In this document: piece after piece, positions 8,542 through 16,194 of the stretch
Numbering within the stretch: the first letter of the stretch is position 1
Layout: each line of letters starts with the position of its first letter
NCBI RefSeq assembly: GCF_003351345.1
Contig: NZ_QQTO01000021.1
Location: 1 to 64,000, forward strand
Reading direction: 5' to 3'
DNA length: 64,000 nt
Source of the DNA: Allobosea caraganae
GTDB taxonomy: Bacteria > Pseudomonadota > Alphaproteobacteria > Rhizobiales > Beijerinckiaceae
Notes under the pieces: model-generated
Told to the model about the DNA's origin: nothing
Databases searched by the model: none
The model's input: only the letters and a program-made list of their open reading frames with translations
Made by a program: the position numbers and the translations under genes

Positions 8542-9426
8542 TTACAGCGCCAGCGTCGCACCATTCCAGCGCAGGAGCCTTTCGCCGACATCCAGCGCCA
8601 TCAGGTCTTCGCCGACGACGAGCGGGCCGGCATAGCCGGCGGTCCTGATCTCGCGGGCGAGCGATGCGGTGTCGGCGCCGGGCGGTACCAGGTGGGTCAA
8701 GGCGAGCAGCTTGGCGCCCGCTCGCGCCGCAAGCTGCGCCACCACGGCCGGCGTCATGTGATAGGCCTGCACGGCCGCGACCGTCTCGGCCGAGCGGAGG
8801 CCCGGTACCACCGGCATCTGGCTATCGATGAAGACCTCGCAGACCAGCAGGTCGCAGCCTTGCGCCGCCAGCTCCAGCGAGGGCGTCAGCCTGGTGTCAC
8901 CGGAGAAGACCAGGCTCGTGCCGGCCAGCACGGCCTTGAGGCCGAAGGCGGGCTCGACCGGCCGGTGGTCGACCAGGAAGGCCTCGATCGCGAGCTCGCC
9001 GAGGCCGGGGATCGTCCCTTCGCGCAACTCTTCGAACTGGACGTCGAGCCCGGTCGCGTCGGGGCGCTTCTCGAAGGCGATGCGCAACGCGCGCTCGCGG
9101 GCAAAACCCTCGTATTGCGCCCGCATGTTGGCGAGAGCGGGGGCCGGCGCGAGCACGCGCCAGGGCCGGGTGCGGCCCTGATGCCAGGATGAGACCACGA
9201 GCTGGTAGAAATCGACGAGGTGGTCGGAATGCTCGTGGGTGACGATGAGCAGGTCGATATCGGCGCCGCGATGGCCGGCCGCGACCAGTCGCTGGCTCAC
9301 GCCCGAGCCGCAATCGATCAGGACCTTGCGGCCTGGGGCCTCGACGAGGTGGGACGGGCCGGCGCGTCGCAGGCTGACCGGTGGCGCGCCCGTTCCCAGA
9401 AAGGAGAAGGTCAGATCGGGCGCCAG
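8542..9426 (-). CDS. MBL-fold metallo-hydrolase with probable CTG start
   Basis: Metallo-beta-lactamase-fold hydrolase, RNase Z/arylsulfatase-like subgroup. The metal motif THEHSDH, a later FSGDT motif and a histidine in LLALTHL are present. The first conventional in-frame start (GTG 9300) would remove the strand that opens this fold. Reading upstream without interruption gives LTFSFLGTGAPP and KVLIDCGSG, both family hallmarks. The in-frame stop is at 9439-9441 and no ATG, GTG or TTG lies between it and 9300. A CTG at 9426 is preceded by GGAGAA at a suitable spacing, so the extended 294-residue form is annotated. Substrate unknown. Confidence 0.75.
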   Translation of the reverse strand: MAPDLTFSFLGTGAPPVSLRRAGPSHLVEAPGRKVLIDCGSGVSQRLVAAGHRGADIDLLIVTHEHSDHLVDFYQLVVSSWHQGRTRPWRVLAPAPALANMRAQYEGFARERALRIAFEKRPDATGLDVQFEELREGTIPGLGELAIEAFLVDHRPVEPAFGLKAVLAGTSLVFSGDTRLTPSLELAAQGCDLLVCEVFIDSQMPVVPGLRSAETVAAVQAYHMTPAVVAQLAARAGAKLLALTHLVPPGADTASLAREIRTAGYAGPLVVGEDLMALDVGERLLRWNGATLAL

Positions 9427-9469
9427 GGCCGTTCTCCGCTATGAGCCGGCCGCGCGCTCTTCAGCTCGC

Positions 9470-10198
9470 TCAGTCCTCGTCGTCTTCGTCAGCAGGGCGC
9501 TTGAGCTGCTTCAGCTTGGCGAAGACGGAGTCGACGTCGATGGCGGCTTCTTCCTCGCGCTTCGGCTTGCTCATGTCGGCGAAGGGCTGGTTGGCATGGA
9601 CCGGCTCCGGCGCCGTGGTCTCCTCGGCCGGCAGCAGGGTCGAGCCGACCTCGGCCATGACGGCGGGGCGGTCCTTGGCGGCGCGGCCGACCTCGAGGTC
9701 GAGGTCGATCTGCGAGCACAGGCCGAGGCTGACCGGATCGATCGGCGTCAGCGTCTGGGCGTTCCAGTGGGTGCGGTCGCGGATCTGGGCGATGGTCGAC
9801 TTGGTCGTGCCGATCAGCCGGATGACCTGCGCGTCCTTGAGCTCGGGATGGTTGCGCAGCAGCCAGAGGATGGCGTTCGGGCGGTCCTGGCGCTTCGAGA
9901 CCGGGGTGTAGCGCGGGCCCTTGGCGCGTTTGATCTCAGGCACCTTGACCTTGCGCTCGGCCAGGCGGAGGTGGTGGCTCGAATCCTTGGCGGCGCGCTC
10001 CAGCTCCTCGCGGGTGAGCTGGCCGGAGGTGATCGGGTCGAGGCCCTTGATGCCGGCGGCGACCTCGCCATCGGCGATGCCCTTCACCTCGAGCGGGTGC
10101 AGTTTGCAGAACTCGGCGATCTGCTCGAAGGTCAGGGACGTGTTCTCCACCAGCCAGACCGCGGTGGCTTTCGGCATCAGCGGGGGGGATTGTGACAC
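9470..10198 (-). CDS. trcR: Cell-cycle transcriptional regulator TrcR (DUF1013)
   Basis: 242-residue protein matching DUF1013, known in alphaproteobacteria as the cell-cycle transcriptional regulator TrcR. The N-terminus MPKATAVWLVENTSLTFEQI and the central IRLIGTTKSTIAQIRDRTHW are the two conserved blocks; the second looks like a helix-turn-helix. The C-terminus is acidic and low-complexity (DEDDED). The GTG at 10198 is chosen because AGGAG lies seven bases upstream; an ATG at 10177 would also keep the conserved region. A TGGACA-N17-TATAAC promoter lies ~130 bp upstream. The MBL gene follows 43 bp downstream. Confidence 0.88.
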   Translation of the reverse strand: MSQSPPLMPKATAVWLVENTSLTFEQIAEFCKLHPLEVKGIADGEVAAGIKGLDPITSGQLTREELERAAKDSSHHLRLAERKVKVPEIKRAKGPRYTPVSKRQDRPNAILWLLRNHPELKDAQVIRLIGTTKSTIAQIRDRTHWNAQTLTPIDPVSLGLCSQIDLDLEVGRAAKDRPAVMAEVGSTLLPAEETTAPEPVHANQPFADMSKPKREEEAAIDVDSVFAKLKQLKRPADEDDED

Positions 10199-10273
10199 GG
10201 GATATCTCCTGGATCTCGAATGCCGGTGGTTGAGGCCGGAACAGCGTCGCAGACAATAGCTCTCAGGCGCCGA

Positions 10274-10290
10274 CCGGCCTCAGCGGCCGG
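10274..10290 (-). promoter_or_regulatory. Hairpin in the trcR leader
   Basis: CCGGCC / GGCCGG inverted repeat with a 5-base loop inside the ~120-base leader between the putative promoter and the trcR start. It is not followed by a U-tract, so it is unlikely to terminate. A structural or regulatory role is inference. Confidence 0.3.
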
Positions 10291-10326
10291 CCATCCAAAT
10301 CATCGACGATGAGCAGGATGGCGCGC

Positions 10327-10355
10327 GTTATAGGCAAAGCAGCGATGGCTGTCCA
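10327..10355 (-). promoter_or_regulatory. Putative trcR promoter
   Basis: On the minus strand TGGACA (10355-10350) and TATAAC (10332-10327) are separated by exactly 17 bases. This is the best sigma-70-like match upstream of trcR and implies a 5' leader of about 120 bases. Confidence 0.55.
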
Positions 10356-10408
10356 TGAAAAGCGTGAGGCAGAATCGCGGCGTGGAAGCCAAGCGACTAC
10401 CCGTGGGG

Positions 10409-10867
10409 TCAGGCAAGCTCGGCTTTTCCCGCAAGAAGGCCTTCCGGAATCGGCTGCGCCTCGTCAGCCCTATCCCAGGCCTGGGCCACGATCTTCCAGC
10501 GTCCGTCTTCCTTGAGGAGGAGCATCATCTCGACGTTGCGGTCGATCTGGGTCCCGTTCTCGGTACTTTCGCAGGCAGCAACCGCGACGGCGACGTTGCC
10601 GAAGACACGAACCTCAGTCCCGAGCACAGCCTCATCAAACGAGCGCAAGCTCGTCTCGGCCAGCGCCTTCATCCGTGCGGCGAAGGCCTCGGGCGATTGT
10701 GACGTCGCTGGACGCGAAGCCCCATATAGCACGGCGTTGTCATGAAAATCGCTCTGCAAGCCCGCCCAATCCGGTGATTTGGCCGGCCCCCAACTCAGGC
10801 TCGCAAATTGCCGCGTGATGAGCAAACGGATCGCTCGAACGTCGTCGTTCTGGGCCTCGTCCTGCAT
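10409..10867 (-). CDS. SnoaL-like (NTF2-fold) SgcJ/EcaC family protein
   Basis: 152-residue cytosolic protein with the NTF2/SnoaL pattern: an N-terminal helical region, DFHDNAVLYGASRP on the first strands, and the C-terminal sheet VEMMLLLKEDGRWKIVAQAWDRA. Members bind small hydrophobic ligands or act as cyclases/isomerases; nothing indicates the ligand here. It lies 10 bases downstream of the quinone oxidoreductase on the same strand, so they are probably co-transcribed. Another NTF2-like gene, with a signal peptide, is at 56483-56953. Confidence 0.75.
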   Translation of the reverse strand: MQDEAQNDDVRAIRLLITRQFASLSWGPAKSPDWAGLQSDFHDNAVLYGASRPATSQSPEAFAARMKALAETSLRSFDEAVLGTEVRVFGNVAVAVAACESTENGTQIDRNVEMMLLLKEDGRWKIVAQAWDRADEAQPIPEGLLAGKAELA

Positions 10868-10877
10868 GACCTGCCCC

Positions 10878-11876
10878 TCACACGACCAGCACGATCTTCC
10901 CGATATGGGCGTTGCTCTCCATCAGCCGGTGCCCTTCCGAGGCCTGCGCGAGCGGGAAGGTCTTGTAGATCACCGGCTTGCAGCGGCCTTCCGCGAGCAG
11001 CGGCCAGACCTTCGCCTCCAGCTCGGCGGCGATCGCGGCCTTCTCAGCGATGGTGCGCGGGCGCAGGGTCGAGCCGGTATGGTTCAGGCGCTTCAGCATC
11101 AGGCGGCTGAAATTGGCCTCGGCCTTGGGGCCGTTGAGGAAGGCGATCTGGACGATCCGGCCGCTATCGGCCGCGGCCTCGTAGTTGCGGTTGATGTAGT
11201 CGCCGCCGACCATGTCGAGGATCAGGTTGACGCCGCGCCCACCGGTCGCCTCCCTGGCGGCCGCGACGAAATCCTGCTCGCGGTAGTTGATAGCGTGGTC
11301 GGCGCCGAGCTCGCGGCAGGCGTCGCATTTCTCGGCGGAGCCGGCGGTCGCCAGCACCGTCGCGCCGAAGGCCTTGGCGAGCTGGATCGCCGTGGTGCCG
11401 ATGCCCGAGGTGCCGCCATGGACCATGAAGCTCTCGCCGGCCTTGAGCGCGCCGCGCTGGAAGACGTTGGTCCAGACGGTGAAATAGGTCTCGGGGATCG
11501 CCGCTGCCTCGGTCAGCGACAGGCCGGCCGGGACGGGCAGGGCGTTGCTCTCGTGCACGACGGCATATTCGGCATAGCCGCCGCCGGCGACGAGGCCGCA
11601 AACCCGGTCGCCGAGCTTGTAGCGGCCGACGCCCTCGCCGAGCGCCACCACCGTGCCGGCGAATTCGAGGCCGGGAATGTCGGAGGCGCCGGGCGGCGGA
11701 TTATAGCCCCCGAGCCGCTGCAGCACGTCGGGCCGGTTGATGCCGGCAGCAGTGACGGCAACGAGGATTTCGCCCGCCTTCGGCTGCGGCACCGGCCGGG
11801 TCTGCGGCTTCAGCACCTCGGGCCCGCCCGGGGCCTCGAAGCCGATCACTGTCATGGTCTCGGGCAGGCTGGTCAT
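10878..11876 (-). CDS. NAD(P)H-quinone oxidoreductase (PIG3/zinc-free MDR family)
   Basis: 332-residue medium-chain dehydrogenase/reductase. TAAGINRPDVLQRLGGYNPPPGASDIPGLE is typical of the PIG3-type quinone oxidoreductases (read in two parts: NRPDVLQR, then GLEFAGTV). The nucleotide-binding loop is HGGTSGIGTTAIQLAK, and the structural zinc cysteines of alcohol dehydrogenases are absent. Expected to reduce quinones with NADPH. In related genomes it neighbours DUF1192/DUF1465 genes, as here. Cytosolic. Confidence 0.88.
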   Translation of the reverse strand: MTSLPETMTVIGFEAPGGPEVLKPQTRPVPQPKAGEILVAVTAAGINRPDVLQRLGGYNPPPGASDIPGLEFAGTVVALGEGVGRYKLGDRVCGLVAGGGYAEYAVVHESNALPVPAGLSLTEAAAIPETYFTVWTNVFQRGALKAGESFMVHGGTSGIGTTAIQLAKAFGATVLATAGSAEKCDACRELGADHAINYREQDFVAAAREATGGRGVNLILDMVGGDYINRNYEAAADSGRIVQIAFLNGPKAEANFSRLMLKRLNHTGSTLRPRTIAEKAAIAAELEAKVWPLLAEGRCKPVIYKTFPLAQASEGHRLMESNAHIGKIVLVV

Positions 11877-12105
11877 GGTCGCATCCCATCGCTCGTCGCG
11901 GCCGGCTCATCGGCGGGCCGACTCTCTTCGCTGGCATAATGCTCATATGCCAGCGGCGCGACCAGAGCCGGAGCGTTTCGGATTTGCCCAAGCTGATCTG
12001 CCGATCCGCGCGGTGGCGGGTAAGGCCGGGTTGCCGCTTGGTGATTTCACTGAGGCTCGCCGTGCTCTAGTGTCGCGGCCGTCATTGACCAGAAACGAGG
12101 CAGCC

Positions 12106-12306
12106 ATGTCGATATTCTCAGAGGATGACAGGCCGGCGCCGAAGCCGGTCCACCAGATCGGGCAGGACCTGTCGATGCTGTCGCTGGCGGAGATCGACCA
12201 GCGCATCGAGGCGCTGAAAGCCGAAATCGAGCGCCTGGGGGAGATGCGGGTGAAGAAGGATGCCTCGCGCTCGGCGGCGGATGCCTTCTTCCGCAAGCTG
12301 GATTGA
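12106..12306 (+). CDS. DUF1192 small protein
   Basis: 66-residue protein matching DUF1192: PAPKPVHQIGQDLSMLSL then the helical ERIEALKAEIERL-like segment (IDQRIEALKAEIERLGEM). Family members are short alphaproteobacterial proteins of unknown function, usually beside DUF1465 genes. ATG 12106 is preceded by a weak GAGG; a longer upstream reading frame exists but lacks family character. The CtrA-type site and small RNA start 42 bases after its stop. Confidence 0.85.
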   Translation: MSIFSEDDRPAPKPVHQIGQDLSMLSLAEIDQRIEALKAEIERLGEMRVKKDASRSAADAFFRKLD

Positions 12307-12347
12307 CCCGTAACGGGGCACAAAAAAGCGGCATGCGAATGCAGCCG

Positions 12348-12381
12348 TTAACGGCTGCTTAACGATTCTAAAGTATGAATC
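12348..12381 (+). promoter_or_regulatory. CtrA box plus two GANTC sites (promoter of the candidate sRNA)
   Basis: TTAA (12348-12351), seven bases, TTAAC (12359-12363): a perfect CtrA consensus TTAA-N7-TTAAC. It is followed by GATTC (12364-12368) and GAATC (12377-12381), two GANTC targets of the CcrM methylase in inverted orientation, with TAAAGT (12369-12374) between them as a likely -10. GcrA is known in alphaproteobacteria to act at promoters bearing methylated GANTC. Motifs are seen directly; binding is inference. Confidence 0.75.
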
Positions 12382-12382
12382 G

Positions 12383-12479
12383 GAGCGTCCAGTTTGTCTG
12401 GATGTCGAGTGGCTCCTGCCCACTCTGTTTGACGCCTCCCTGTTGACCTTCGAGCCGCCTTCGGGGCGGCTCTTTTTTT
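12383..12479 (+). ncRNA. Candidate CtrA-controlled trans-acting small RNA (~97 nt)
   Basis: No protein is encoded between the CtrA box and the terminator. The expected start is ~7 bases after the -10 (about 12382). Three hairpins follow: TCCAG/CTGGA (12388-12402), GAGTGG/CCACTC (12407-12425) with loop CTCCTGC, and the terminator (12452-12472). The loop CUCCU and the single-stranded CCTCCC (12435-12440) are anti-Shine-Dalgarno sequences like those exposed by several alphaproteobacterial sRNA families that block translation. The exact family was not recognised. It could alternatively be a leader or attenuator for DUF1465, but the terminator is strong and the gene starts 138 bases beyond it. Confidence 0.65.
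12452..12479 (+). terminator. Intrinsic terminator of the candidate sRNA
   Basis: GAGCCGCC (12452-12459), loop TTCGG, GGCGGCTC (12465-12472), then seven T residues. A textbook Rho-independent terminator. Confidence 0.92.
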
Positions 12480-12485
12480 GTCTCC

Positions 12486-12520
12486 GTACGGTCGTTAAGG
12501 TTAACGACACCTTACCGTAC
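12486..12520 (+). promoter_or_regulatory. Nested palindrome with a CtrA-like site upstream of DUF1465
   Basis: Outer arms GTACGGT (12486-12492) and ACCGTAC (12514-12520) enclose AAGGT/ACCTT arms, and a separate perfect palindrome CGTTAA-GG-TTAACG (12493-12506) overlaps them. TTAA (12501-12504)-N7-TTACC (12512-12516) matches the relaxed CtrA consensus. It lies ~100 bases upstream of the DUF1465 ATG and is a probable operator/promoter. Confidence 0.55.
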
Positions 12521-12617
12521 CCTCGGCGCGCGACGGCGCTATCCTTGCGGTGTTGGCGGCATCTGGCTGTGCGGCGTCCCGGACGCGCACGAAGCCGTGC
12601 CGATTGGAGACGCCGCG

Positions 12618-13142
12618 ATGAACGACATGACGATGCTGAAGCCGGACCAGGATGACGGCGCGATCTCCTTCGCGCGCGGCTTCGTCAAATCGGATGCGTT
12701 CATGCTGCTGTTCCGCGAGGGGATGGGGCTGGTCGAGCAGACCGCGAGCTATCTCGACGGTTCCGGCCGGGCCGATTCCGCCGCGCTGCCGCGCGAGGCC
12801 GCGCTGACCTATGCGACCGAGAGCATGCGCCTGACGACGCGGCTGATGCAGATCGCCTCGTGGTTGCTGGTGCAGCGCGCCGTCGCGGAGGGCGAGATGA
12901 CGGCCGAGCAGGCCCGCACCGAGAAGAACAAGGTCAGGATCGCCGAGCCGCTGCCGACCCCGGCCCACGAGGCCGCGCGCCTGCCGGAGGGCCTGCGCGA
13001 CCTAATCGTCCATTCCGTCCGCCTGCAGGACCGCATCCGCCATCTCGAAGGGCTGATGTCCGGCGCTGTCAGGGAAGAGCGGCCCAACCCGGTGCAGAGC
13101 CAGCTCGCAAGCCTGCAGGCCCGGCTCGGCCTGTTGCGCTGA
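12618..13142 (+). CDS. DUF1465 family protein
   Basis: 174-residue cytosolic, mostly helical protein. SFARGFVKSDAFMLLFREGMGLVEQTA, read as the segment around FREGMGLVE, and the QIASWLLVQRAV stretch are characteristic of DUF1465. The family is confined largely to alphaproteobacteria and has no established biochemical role. TTGGAGA precedes the ATG at the right distance. The upstream CtrA-like palindrome suggests cell-cycle-linked expression. An unrelated VapBC module lies convergently downstream. Confidence 0.85.
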   Translation: MNDMTMLKPDQDDGAISFARGFVKSDAFMLLFREGMGLVEQTASYLDGSGRADSAALPREAALTYATESMRLTTRLMQIASWLLVQRAVAEGEMTAEQARTEKNKVRIAEPLPTPAHEAARLPEGLRDLIVHSVRLQDRIRHLEGLMSGAVREERPNPVQSQLASLQARLGLLR

Positions 13143-13172
13143 CCCGGTCTGCGCGAGGAGGCGGCTCGCCCG

Positions 13173-13568
13173 CTACGCTGCTTCGATATCCGTCTGGGGG
13201 AAGTCGCTGCCCTTGAATAGCAGCGGCAGTCCCTCTTGCCGGGCGCAGGCATAGGCGAAGCAGTCGCCGAAATTGAGCCCGGCGACGTGGCGCCCCTTGC
13301 CGTAGCGATCATAGGCGTCGATGGCGCCGCGCCGGCTCTCCGGTGCGACGCCGATCACGGCGATGCTGGTGAGCTTGAGATAATCCTCGACGGCGGCGCC
13401 GGCCTCGCTCACCGGCAAGCCAAGGATCCTGGCGACGGCGATCGTCGTTTCCCAGACCGCCAGTGGCGACGTCACGCGGATCGCGGCCGTCTGCAATCGG
13501 GCCAAAAGCTCGTGCGCATCCGTCTCGTCGGTCAACATCGCGGTCAGCGCGGATGCATCGATGAACAT
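13173..13568 (-). CDS. VapC-type PIN-domain ribonuclease toxin
   Basis: 131-residue PIN-domain toxin. The acidic metal-binding residues are visible: Asp4 (MFIDASAL), Glu40 (AVWETTIA), Asp102 (NFGDCFAYA) and Asp122 (KGSDFP). VapC toxins cleave specific RNAs, often tRNAs. The ATG overlaps the TGA of the upstream antitoxin gene by one base (TGATG), the usual coupled arrangement. It is convergent with DUF1465. Confidence 0.92.
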   Translation of the reverse strand: MFIDASALTAMLTDETDAHELLARLQTAAIRVTSPLAVWETTIAVARILGLPVSEAGAAVEDYLKLTSIAVIGVAPESRRGAIDAYDRYGKGRHVAGLNFGDCFAYACARQEGLPLLFKGSDFPQTDIEAA

Positions 13569-13813
13569 CAGTCGTTCTCGTAGAGGCTATCGATGAATGC
13601 CTTGTCCGCCGGCCGGGCACGCTCGGCGTCGGCGCGTGCGCGCAGAGCCCGGCAGAACGCCACGCCTTGCTCGACCAGCGTCGGATTGGCGTTCTCCCGC
13701 TCGATCTCATGCAGCAGGGCTTGCCGCACCGCTTCAGTCTTGCTGATCTTGCGGATGACGGCCAGCCGGCTGGCCAGCTTGTCGACCTCCGGGTCTTTTA
13801 CGAAGAGCGCCAT
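13568..13813 (-). CDS. VapB-type (PSK/Rv0623-like) antitoxin
   Basis: 81-residue antitoxin: [18 protein letters not shown] followed by [15 protein letters not shown] is the N-terminal DNA-binding pattern of the PSK-type VapB group. The C-terminus is the toxin-binding part. ATG 13813 is chosen because an AAGGGAT lies just upstream and known family members begin MALF/MAL(Y/F)VKD. It is translationally coupled to vapC. Direct repeats in its promoter region (13816-13846) are candidate operators. Confidence 0.9.
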   Translation of the reverse strand: MALFVKDPEVDKLASRLAVIRKISKTEAVRQALLHEIERENANPTLVEQGVAFCRALRARADAERARPADKAFIDSLYEND

Positions 13814-13815
13814 GG

Positions 13816-13846
13816 ATATCCCTTTGCGGATATTCTTATATCCCTT
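13816..13846 (-). promoter_or_regulatory. Direct repeats at the vapBC promoter, likely operator
   Basis: ATATCCCTT occurs at 13816-13824 and again at 13838-13846, 22 bp apart (two helical turns), in an AT-richer stretch just upstream of vapB. On the minus strand a TATAAG between the copies could be the -10. Such repeats are typical of antitoxin autoregulation; binding is inferred. Confidence 0.5.
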
Positions 13847-13942
13847 ATGGCTATCCAAAAGTCACGCGGAATCGCAACCATCGGCTGTGCGGCGCCTTCG
13901 GTTCATGCCGCGGCGCCGCGACCAATCGCCGCCCGAATACGC

Positions 13943-13973
13943 AAAAAGCCCGGCCGATGAGGCCGGGCTTTTT
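13943..13973 (-). terminator. Bidirectional terminator, rpmE / vapBC side
   Basis: AAAAAGCCCGGCC (13943-13955), loop GATGA, GGCCGGGCTTTTT (13961-13973). A symmetric stem with A- and T-tracts, so it can terminate in both directions. It ends rpmE transcription on the minus strand. Confidence 0.92.
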
Positions 13974-14013
13974 CTATGTCGAGAACAGCGATCGAAGGTC
14001 GATCGCGCCCGAA

Positions 14014-14247
14014 TTACTTCTTGCCGAGAGCGCTCAGCGCGCCGAAGCGCGAATTGAAGCGCGAGACGCGGCCGCCGCGGTCGAGCAGCTGGGCCGAACC
14101 GCCGGTCCAGGCCGGGTGGGTCTTCGGGTCGATGTCGAGATTGAGGGTGTCACCCTCCTTGCCGAGCGTCGAACGCGTGAAGTATTCGGTGCCATCGGTC
14201 ATGACGACCTTGATGGTGTGGTATTCGGGGTGGATGCCGGTCTTCAT
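14014..14247 (-). CDS. rpmE: 50S ribosomal protein L31
   Basis: 77-residue L31. It begins [19 protein letters not shown] and has the family's SRFNSRFG near the C-terminus. The zinc-binding cysteines of the C+ form are absent, so this is a zinc-independent type. GAGGAT precedes the ATG. It is divergent from the ABC exporter gene and followed by a strong terminator. Neighbouring DUF1192/DUF1465 and an ABC exporter beside rpmE is a recurring alphaproteobacterial arrangement (general knowledge). Confidence 0.95.
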   Translation of the reverse strand: MKTGIHPEYHTIKVVMTDGTEYFTRSTLGKEGDTLNLDIDPKTHPAWTGGSAQLLDRGGRVSRFNSRFGALSALGKK

Positions 14248-14391
14248 GGCGAAATCCTCAATCGTAAGCGGGCACGGTCTTAACCAGACAGGGCTGGCCG
14301 GCCCGTCGAACAATTCGTATGAGCCTGTCGTGAAGTCGCGTGCACATATCGTACGTGGGCCGGCAGCGCAAGCATGACAGGACAATGAAGC

Positions 14392-16170
14392 GTGGCCGAC
14401 AGCCCCGAAACCGACAAAAAAGCACGACCCGATTTCCGTTCGCTCTCCTCGTTCTGGCCCTATGCGCTGGCGCAGAAGGGGCGGATCGGGCTCGCCATCC
14501 TGGCGCTGATCGTCGCCTCCGCCGCGACGCTGGCGCTGCCGCTGGCGGTGAGGCGCGTCATCGATGTCGGCTTCTCCGGCGGCGACCAGCACCTCGCCAA
14601 CAGCTATTTCATCCTGCTGATCGGCGTCGTCGCCGTGCTGGCGCTGGGAAGCTCGGCGCGGTTCTACCTGGTGATGACGATCGGTGAGCGCATCGTCTCG
14701 GACATCCGCAACGACGTCTTCACCCATCTCACCAGGCTGGAGCCCGCCTTCTTCGATTCGAGCCGGGCCGGCGACCTCGTTTCGCGCCTGACCGCAGATA
14801 CGACGCAGATCAAGTCGACCTTCGGCTCGACCGCCTCGATCGCGCTGCGCAACGGCATCATGGTCATCGGCGCGCTCGGGTTGATGATCTTCACCAGCCC
14901 GCAGCTCTCGGCCATCGTCATCGCCGCGATCCCGGTGATCGTGCTGCCGCTGGTGTTGTCCGGGCGCTCGGTCAGACGCCGGGCGCGGCAGGCGCAGGAC
15001 CGGCTCGCCGATACCTCGGCCTTCGCCTCCGAGGCCGTCGGCGCGATCCGGACCATGCAATCCTTCGGCGCCGAGCGGCAGACGGCAGGCGCCTTCACCC
15101 GAGCCTCCGACGAGGCCTATTCCGCCTCGCGCTCCGCCACCGCCTCGCGCGCCATCCTGTCGGGCGTCGCGATCTTCCTGGTCAGCGCCAGCGTGGTCTG
15201 GGTGCTCTGGACCGGCGCGACGGAAGTCTTCGCCGGCCGGATGACCAGCGGGCGGCTGTCGCAATTCGTGCTCTACGCCGTGCTGGCGGCGAGTTCACTC
15301 GGCCAGCTCTCGGAGGTCTATGGCGAGATCTCGGCAGCCGCTGGCGCCGCCGGCCGGCTCGGCGAGATCCTCGCCACCAAGCCCGCCATCGCCGCGCCGC
15401 CGCATCCCAAGCGGATGCCGGAGCCCTCGCTCGGCGAGCTTGCCTTCGAGCACGTCTCCTTCGCCTACCCGAGCCGCACGGCCTCGGCGCTGCACGACCT
15501 CTCCTTCAGCATCCGGCCGGGCGAGCGCGTCGCGCTGGTCGGTCCGTCCGGAGCCGGCAAGAGCACGGTGCTGCAGCTGGCGCTGCGCTTCTACGATCCG
15601 GCCGGAGGACGCGTCACGGTCGACGGCGTCGCCGGGCCGGAAGCCGATCCGGAAGAGTGGCGCAAGCGCTTCGCCCTGGTGCCGCAGGAGCCGACCGTGT
15701 TCGGCGTCTCCGTGCGCGACAACATCGCCTATGGCCGCCCCGGCGCCAGCTTTGAGGAGGTCGAGGAGGCCGCCCGTCTCGCCGCCGCCGACAGCTTCAT
15801 CCGCGCCCTGCCGGAGGGCTACGACACCGTCGTCGGCGAGCGCGGCGTCACGCTCTCGGGCGGCCAGCGCCAGCGCCTCGCGATCGCGCGCGCCGTGCTG
15901 AAGGACGCGCCGATCCTGCTGCTCGACGAGGCCACCTCGGCGCTCGATTCAGAGAGCGAGCGCGCCGTGCAGGATGCGCTCGACCGGCTGATGCAGGGCC
16001 GCACCACGCTCGTCGTCGCCCACCGCCTCGCCACCATCCTCTCGGCCGACCGCATCCTGGTGATGGACGAGGGCCGTGTCGTAGAGGAAGGTAGCCATGC
16101 CGAGCTCAAGGCGCGCGGCGGGCTCTATGCCAGGCTGGCTGCGCTGCAATTCGGACTGGAAGCGGCCTGA
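14392..16170 (+). CDS. ABC exporter, fused permease/ATPase (MsbA/MDR-like)
   Basis: 592-residue half-transporter: six-helix transmembrane domain (residues ~25-310) and ATPase domain (~345-590). The Walker A motif is GPSGAGKST, the signature LSGGQRQR, Walker [13 protein letters not shown], and the switch His is in VVAHRLAT. Members of this subgroup export lipids or drugs; the substrate cannot be assigned. Start is a GTG at 14392, giving [12 protein letters not shown]. The DUF4239 gene follows 24 bases downstream and may be co-transcribed. Confidence 0.92.
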   Translation: MADSPETDKKARPDFRSLSSFWPYALAQKGRIGLAILALIVASAATLALPLAVRRVIDVGFSGGDQHLANSYFILLIGVVAVLALGSSARFYLVMTIGERIVSDIRNDVFTHLTRLEPAFFDSSRAGDLVSRLTADTTQIKSTFGSTASIALRNGIMVIGALGLMIFTSPQLSAIVIAAIPVIVLPLVLSGRSVRRRARQAQDRLADTSAFASEAVGAIRTMQSFGAERQTAGAFTRASDEAYSASRSATASRAILSGVAIFLVSASVVWVLWTGATEVFAGRMTSGRLSQFVLYAVLAASSLGQLSEVYGEISAAAGAAGRLGEILATKPAIAAPPHPKRMPEPSLGELAFEHVSFAYPSRTASALHDLSFSIRPGERVALVGPSGAGKSTVLQLALRFYDPAGGRVTVDGVAGPEADPEEWRKRFALVPQEPTVFGVSVRDNIAYGRPGASFEEVEEAARLAAADSFIRALPEGYDTVVGERGVTLSGGQRQRLAIARAVLKDAPILLLDEATSALDSESERAVQDALDRLMQGRTTLVVAHRLATILSADRILVMDEGRVVEEGSHAELKARGGLYARLAALQFGLEAA

Positions 16171-16194
16171 CGCGCGACGAAGGGGAGAGGTCGA

